Shown piece after piece: positions 59,521 through 64,000 of a DNA stretch of 64,000 bases. Positions within the stretch are counted from its first letter, which is position 1; each line of letters starts with the position of its first letter. Below the pieces are notes generated by a model. The model did no database searches. It saw only the letters and a program-made list of their open reading frames with translations, and was not told where the DNA came from. Both the position numbers and the translations under genes were made by a program. Source of the stretch: Aselliscus stoliczkanus (lineage: Eukaryota > Chordata > Mammalia > Chiroptera > Hipposideridae); assembly GCA_033961575.1 (NCBI GenBank), contig CM066732.1, positions 82,726,687 through 82,790,686 on the forward strand, read 5' to 3'.

Positions 59521-60954
59521 TCCCAAAACACATTCATGGCTACAATATAATGGGTGCAGATAAGGTTCAAAAATATTTAAAATATTGAAGGCACCACCAG
59601 CAAGGATTTAAAAATTGTATCATGCCCACATGCTTCTTCCATGGAGCCTTGCCAAGTCCTGGCTCTCTTGTGGAAACATTCTGCCTACTAGCCATCACTC
59701 CAGCTGTTTCCTCCTGTCCCCACCTACTGTCCTTGACCTGTATACCCACTGCCAGTGATTATTTAATACAATAATTAAGTTTAAGATTAGAGATTGCACC
59801 ACCCTATTTAACTGATGTGTGTGCTATTTAGAAAGTTTTCCATGAAAAGCACAGATCATATTATTTTCAGTTCATTACCTATTATGTAAATAATCATTTC
59901 TTCTAGAAGTTAGGCATCAAGTCATCAATCAAGAACTGACTTTCCATGGTAACATGATTTCTGTAAGAATATTAATTTAAATTGAAACTTTTGAGGTATC
60001 TTTTAAAGGATATAAATTCTCATACATACAATAGATAGTCATAGATTTCTAAAGGCTAACAAAAGTTGATATACTCATTAATATTTGACTGCTTATTTTA
60101 TTAGGATAAAAAACTAAGGTTATGCATGAGGTTTTACATCAGAGGTCTATATCATTCTAAAGCATATTGCATTAATAGTGATTTAAAATTTTCCTGAATG
60201 TATTGCTAGAAGTCACTTGTATAAGCCATTATATACAAATAGTTTAGCTAAAATAACCTAACTATGAAAAAGAATTTCATAACCTCAAAAGCAAAGAAAT
60301 AGCAGTCATTACAACATTTATTATTTCTGCAATTAATTTACTATAACAATTAAAAAAACAATTTAAATTCTTGCTATGCCAAGATTTGATTATTCCTCTA
60401 TTTATTTTTGATAGATGTCACATGAAAAAATTTTATTGAACTTATAGAAAAAAGGATAGTTTAAAAAATTGAAAATGTCAGTCACAGGGTGACAATGCTC
60501 ATTGAAATTGCTCAAGTTCAGTAGTGAATCCTCACTCCATGTTACAGAGTATGATTCACTGCAATGGGAAGAATATAACACTTACTCAGCTTCCAGTTTA
60601 CATCATAAGTATGCAAGCTTCTTACTGATGTTTTCGTTTAACATTAAAAACTAATCTCCCAGGGGTTTGTTGGAAATTTTAATGGTGTTAAAAAATGAAA
60701 TTCTGAACAATAAATATTTGTTATACATTTATTTTGATGAATGAATGGAAAATAATATACTTAGAATAATTAAAACCTAAAAGAAGATTCCCTTCTCCTT
60801 GCAGGCAGATGCATGATAGATTACCTTGCATAACCTGAGTTACACATTGGTGATTCCAACCTCTATTATATTTCAATAACTCACCACAATGTTATGTTCT
60901 TGAGAATATGAGTATATTCTATCACATAACAAAAACGTTTGTGGATAATACCAT
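59521..60954. other. Unassigned AT-rich sequence
   Basis: No repeat, exon or RNA recognised. Confidence 0.4.
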
Positions 60955-61085
60955 CAAGACAGTTGCATTAATGGCGGGAATCCTTTCACAATGTATACAT
61001 TCATCAAATCATCACAATATACCCTTTAAATATTTTATGGTCTTACATATCAATTATACCTCAATAAAGCTGAATTTTTTTAAAA
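60955..61085 (+). mobile_element. Old L1M-type 3' end
   Basis: TTCACAATGTATACATTCAT, CAAATCATCACAATATACCC and ATCAATTATACCTCAATAAA then GCTGAA are the diagnostic end of an ancient L1 tail. Confidence 0.82.
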
Positions 61086-61464
61086 AGACAGTTTCATTGA
61101 ATAAGATAAAGTCTAATGAACAATATTTCAAAAATATATATAATTGAGTACACCAAGATATAAAAGTATCAGTCTGCTATCTTGCAAGGTCTTGCATTAA
61201 TATACTTTTCAGTTGCTGAGGTTCAGAAACAAATCACATTTTCATCAACACTTTCCTTAATTAACTCTCAAACATTTTGCCTGTCTATTCAGATGGATTC
61301 TGCAATGCTGTACTGTAAATTGACTGAAGAGAAGGACAATTGATTGAATTCAGAGTAACAGGCTTCCTTGAGAAAAATAATCCATAGTCCGAGAAGTCCA
61401 AATGTCTTAAAATATTCCAGATATTTTAGCACAAATTCAAATGGAGTTTCAGTTAAGGAAGTTC

Positions 61465-61590
61465 TAGAGATCCATGTTACAATATTGTATCTATAGTCAA
61501 CAATACTGTACTGTACACTTAAAAATTTGATGAGGATCAATCTCATGTTAAGTGTTCTTACCACAATAAAATAAAATTTGAAAACAAAAT
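61465..61590 (+). mobile_element. Old L1M-type 3' end
   Basis: ACTGTACTGTACACTTAAAA, ATGAGGATCAATCTCATGTT and AAGTGTTCTTACCACAATAA then AATAAAAT are the end of another ancient L1 subfamily. Confidence 0.8.
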
Positions 61591-61839
61591 TTACTGGGAT
61601 TGAACATTGAGTGCTTTTTTGTACATACCTCTAACATCATTTACAGACAAATTTCTCCAAAGACTAGTCTGCTCCACCTTTTACATTTTCCCTTTTCTTG
61701 CCATTTGTTCTTTATTCCCTTATAATTCTTGCCACAGAGTATAAACTCTTCTACTGAATTTTAACAATTACTTAGCCATCAAGTAGATAAATATTGTGCT
61801 TGCCTCCACTCTTGACCACATTAAAAGGACAATTAAATT

Positions 61840-64000
61840 ATAGAATAATCAACCTGGAGAACCATCTGAAGACTAGATGAACAGAAGTCCTCTTACCAGG
61901 GATATAAAGAACATGACACATCGGGACTGGTAGGGGAGTAGAGGTGAAACAGGCTGGCCCCCCACCCACGTGTGGCACTTGAGAATCAGGAGGCATATCT
62001 CAGTCCCACTGAGGAGCTAGGAGTCAGCCCCACACTGGCTTCCCCAGCCCTGAGCACCAGTGCCAGAAAGAGGAGCTCTCACAATATGTGGGGGTGTAAA
62101 CACTGGGGATGCTGCCTGTCAAGCATGATATATGCTGCAGGAAACTTAAATGTCTGCTTAAAGGGCTGATGGAGAGACTCTCTCTCTACAAGGTGCTCAC
62201 CCTGGGCATTGGTGAGGGACAGCAGCTCCAGAGTCCCACGATACATACAGGAAGAGACTAAGTTGTGTGGCTTCACAGTGAGAGCTGGAGGGAAAGCTGC
62301 TAATGTCTCTGTGTTGAGCATTTCCCTCTGTGTAGCCAGCTGGTTGGCATGATAATTCTTGTGTTGAGCTCTTCCCTTCCATAGCCAAACCTAACTCTTC
62401 ATTGGCCTGGTAAACTCCACTCAGTCCACCCTGGTGACTACCTGGGATCCCGCTGCAAGCAAATCCCACACTGCCTGAGGCTCCTTTGGTGGCAATCAGA
62501 CAGCATTGGCCCATGCAGCATTCTTTCTTGGACACTTCTTGGGGGTCCCCAGGGCCCCAGAGAGGTGGCAGCTGGTCTCATTGTTCTCTATGCCTTTTGC
62601 TGAGTGGCCCCAGGCTCAGCAGGTGCCACATCTGAATTTGCATTAACCTGGTGAACGCTACTTGCCTCACCCTATCCAAGATCCTATCTCACAAAACTTG
62701 CATACAACCAGATGTGGTTTCAGTGGCTGGACGTTACAGGGTGCCCTGGTTGCTTTGCTGATGTGCTGCAGGCTCAATTTGTGCCAGCCAGCCTTGATTA
62801 GCAGGGTGACCTCTCCCACATGCCTACTGGAAAAACACAGGGGGCAACCAACCATGAACTGCTTTGTAGCTCTGACCAGGTAGCCATGAGCCAGTCACAG
62901 GCAATGGTTGACCTTGGCCTTCATGGAAGCTTCTCCCAAGACATCCCAGACCCGACACACAAGGAGGCTGGCTTCAGACCACAACTTAGCACCACATGAT
63001 CAGCCCCACAAGCAACACACTCAAAGGGTGGTCTGGGAAGGCACCAGAGCCTGTTGGGGTGAATCTCGTTCTGAGTCTGCCTCTCCATAGTAGCTTATAT
63101 GCTGTGGGTATGGCCAATCTTAACAGCCAGTCAGCCTGAGCGTCAATCCACCCACCGATGTGCAAACAGCAACCAAGGCTCAACTACAACAAAAGGGTAC
63201 CCACAATCCACACATGGGACACTCCTGCAGCATCCATGCAGGTGATCAGGGAAACTGAGCCCCACATGGCACCTACTACATGAGGCCGCCTGGCCAAGAC
63301 CAGGCGATATAGCAGATCAACCTAATTCATAGAAACAAACACCATGAGGCAGCCAAAATAAGAAAACAAAGCAATATGTTCCAAGTGAAAGAACAAGAGA
63401 AAACTAAATAAAATTGAGGTAAGCAACCTACCAGATACAGGCTTCAAAGCACTAGTTCTATGGATGCTCAAAGAACTTGGTGAGAACTTCAACAAAGAGA
63501 AGATACTTGGCATAAAAATGGACATAGAAACCATAAAAAACAACCAATCAAAAGTGATGACTATAAAACTGAACTAAAGGATTCACTAGAAAGAATCAAT
63601 AGTATATTAAATGAAGGACAGGTTCAAATCAGTGACTTGGAAAACAAGGTAACACAAAACAGCCAATCAAAATAGCAAAAACAAACAAAAAAAAGGATAC
63701 TTTATTCTGAGGATACTTTAAGGGACCTCTGGAACAAAATTAAGCATAACTACATTCACATCACATCATAGGAGTACCAGAAGGAGTAGAGAGAGCACAA
63801 GGGATTGAGGCTATTTAAAAAAATAATGACCGAAAACTTCCCTAACCTGGTGAAAGAAATAGACAAGATAAACCTGGGAGGTGCATAGAGTCCCAAATAA
63901 GAAGAACCCAAAAAGGCCCACACCAAGACACATCCTAATTAAAATGCCAAAGCTTAAAGACAAAGAGAGAGTCTTCAAACAGCCAGAGAAAAGCAGTTCG
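61840..64000 (+). mobile_element. L1 or HAL1 5' part, cut by window end
   Basis: An L1-type 5' UTR (GGGACTGGTAGGGGAGTAGA, CCCACCCACGTGTGG, later CACCTACTACATGAGGCCGC) leads into ORF1 at 63358. It is homologous to the 5' part of the element at 48956. The 3' half is outside the window, so L1 and HAL1 cannot be told apart. The 5' boundary is approximate. Confidence 0.85.
63358..64000 (+). pseudogene. L1/HAL1 ORF1 remnant, partial
   Basis: Aligned with the ORF1 start at 50378, the initiator reads ATA (63358-63360) instead of ATG, then RKQSNMFQVKEQEKTK and a stop. Downstream pieces match the coiled-coil and RRM-like regions in broken frames (IIGVPEG at about 63769-63789; a NNDRKLP/TENFPNL-type block near 63822-63850). 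Continues past the window. Not functional. Confidence 0.85.

Noticed and set aside
61840..64000. Calling this a second full HAL1
   Set aside because: Only the 5' UTR and part of ORF1 are inside the window, so presence or absence of ORF2 cannot be seen.

Overview
The window looks like mammalian nuclear DNA from a non-genic (intergenic or deep intronic) region. It is AT-rich, has no convincing protein-coding exon, no long ORF of recognisable cellular origin and no structural RNA gene, and is dense in retroelements. The best organism guess is a bat, most likely Yinpterochiroptera (horseshoe or roundleaf bat). Three things point there: eight copies of a tRNA-derived SINE resembling the Rhin-1 type, a longer composite SINE with the same head, and an L1/HAL1 complement with distinctive 3' UTRs. 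This lineage call rests on memory of repeat families, not on a search.

Layout. 1-3.1 kb: 3' half of an L1 (ORF2 remnant plus 3' UTR), itself hit by a SINE and a mariner MITE. 3.1-7.8 kb: old L1 tail, LTR-like relics, a (TG)n microsatellite and two SINEs. 7.8-17.7 kb: repeat-poor block with one SINE, one Tigger-type DNA transposon and weak MIRs. 17.7-20.6 kb: L1 ORF2 body with a readable FADD motif but no 3' end. 21-28.6 kb: old LTR-type relics, L1 tails, a MITE, a SINE, a second mariner-type miniature element and a MIR. 29.8-31.4 kb: one L2 broken by two other repeats. 31.7-38.2 kb: three SINEs and two 5'-truncated L1s, one with a perfect target-site duplication (TSD). 40.2-40.9 kb: a mariner with an internally deleted transposase, inserted in an L2-like tail. 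42.1-42.8 kb: a short L1 that appears to carry a 3'-transduced flank. 44-48.9 kb: MIRs and a third mariner MITE. 48.96-51.88 kb: an apparently full-length HAL1 (5' UTR, ORF1, 3' UTR, no ORF2). 54-61.6 kb: MIRs, L1 tails, a composite SINE and an ERVL-type LTR. 61.8-64 kb: the 5' UTR and start of ORF1 of a second L1/HAL1, cut by the window end.

Nothing here forms a functional pathway. The story is layered transposition: old L2, MIR, LTR and DNA elements, then lineage-specific L1/HAL1, then mariner MITEs and Rhin-type SINEs. The most interesting items are the probable L1 3' transduction, the full-length HAL1 whose 3' UTR is built from repeated modules shared with L1, the 80-bp hairpin MITEs, and the composite SINE.
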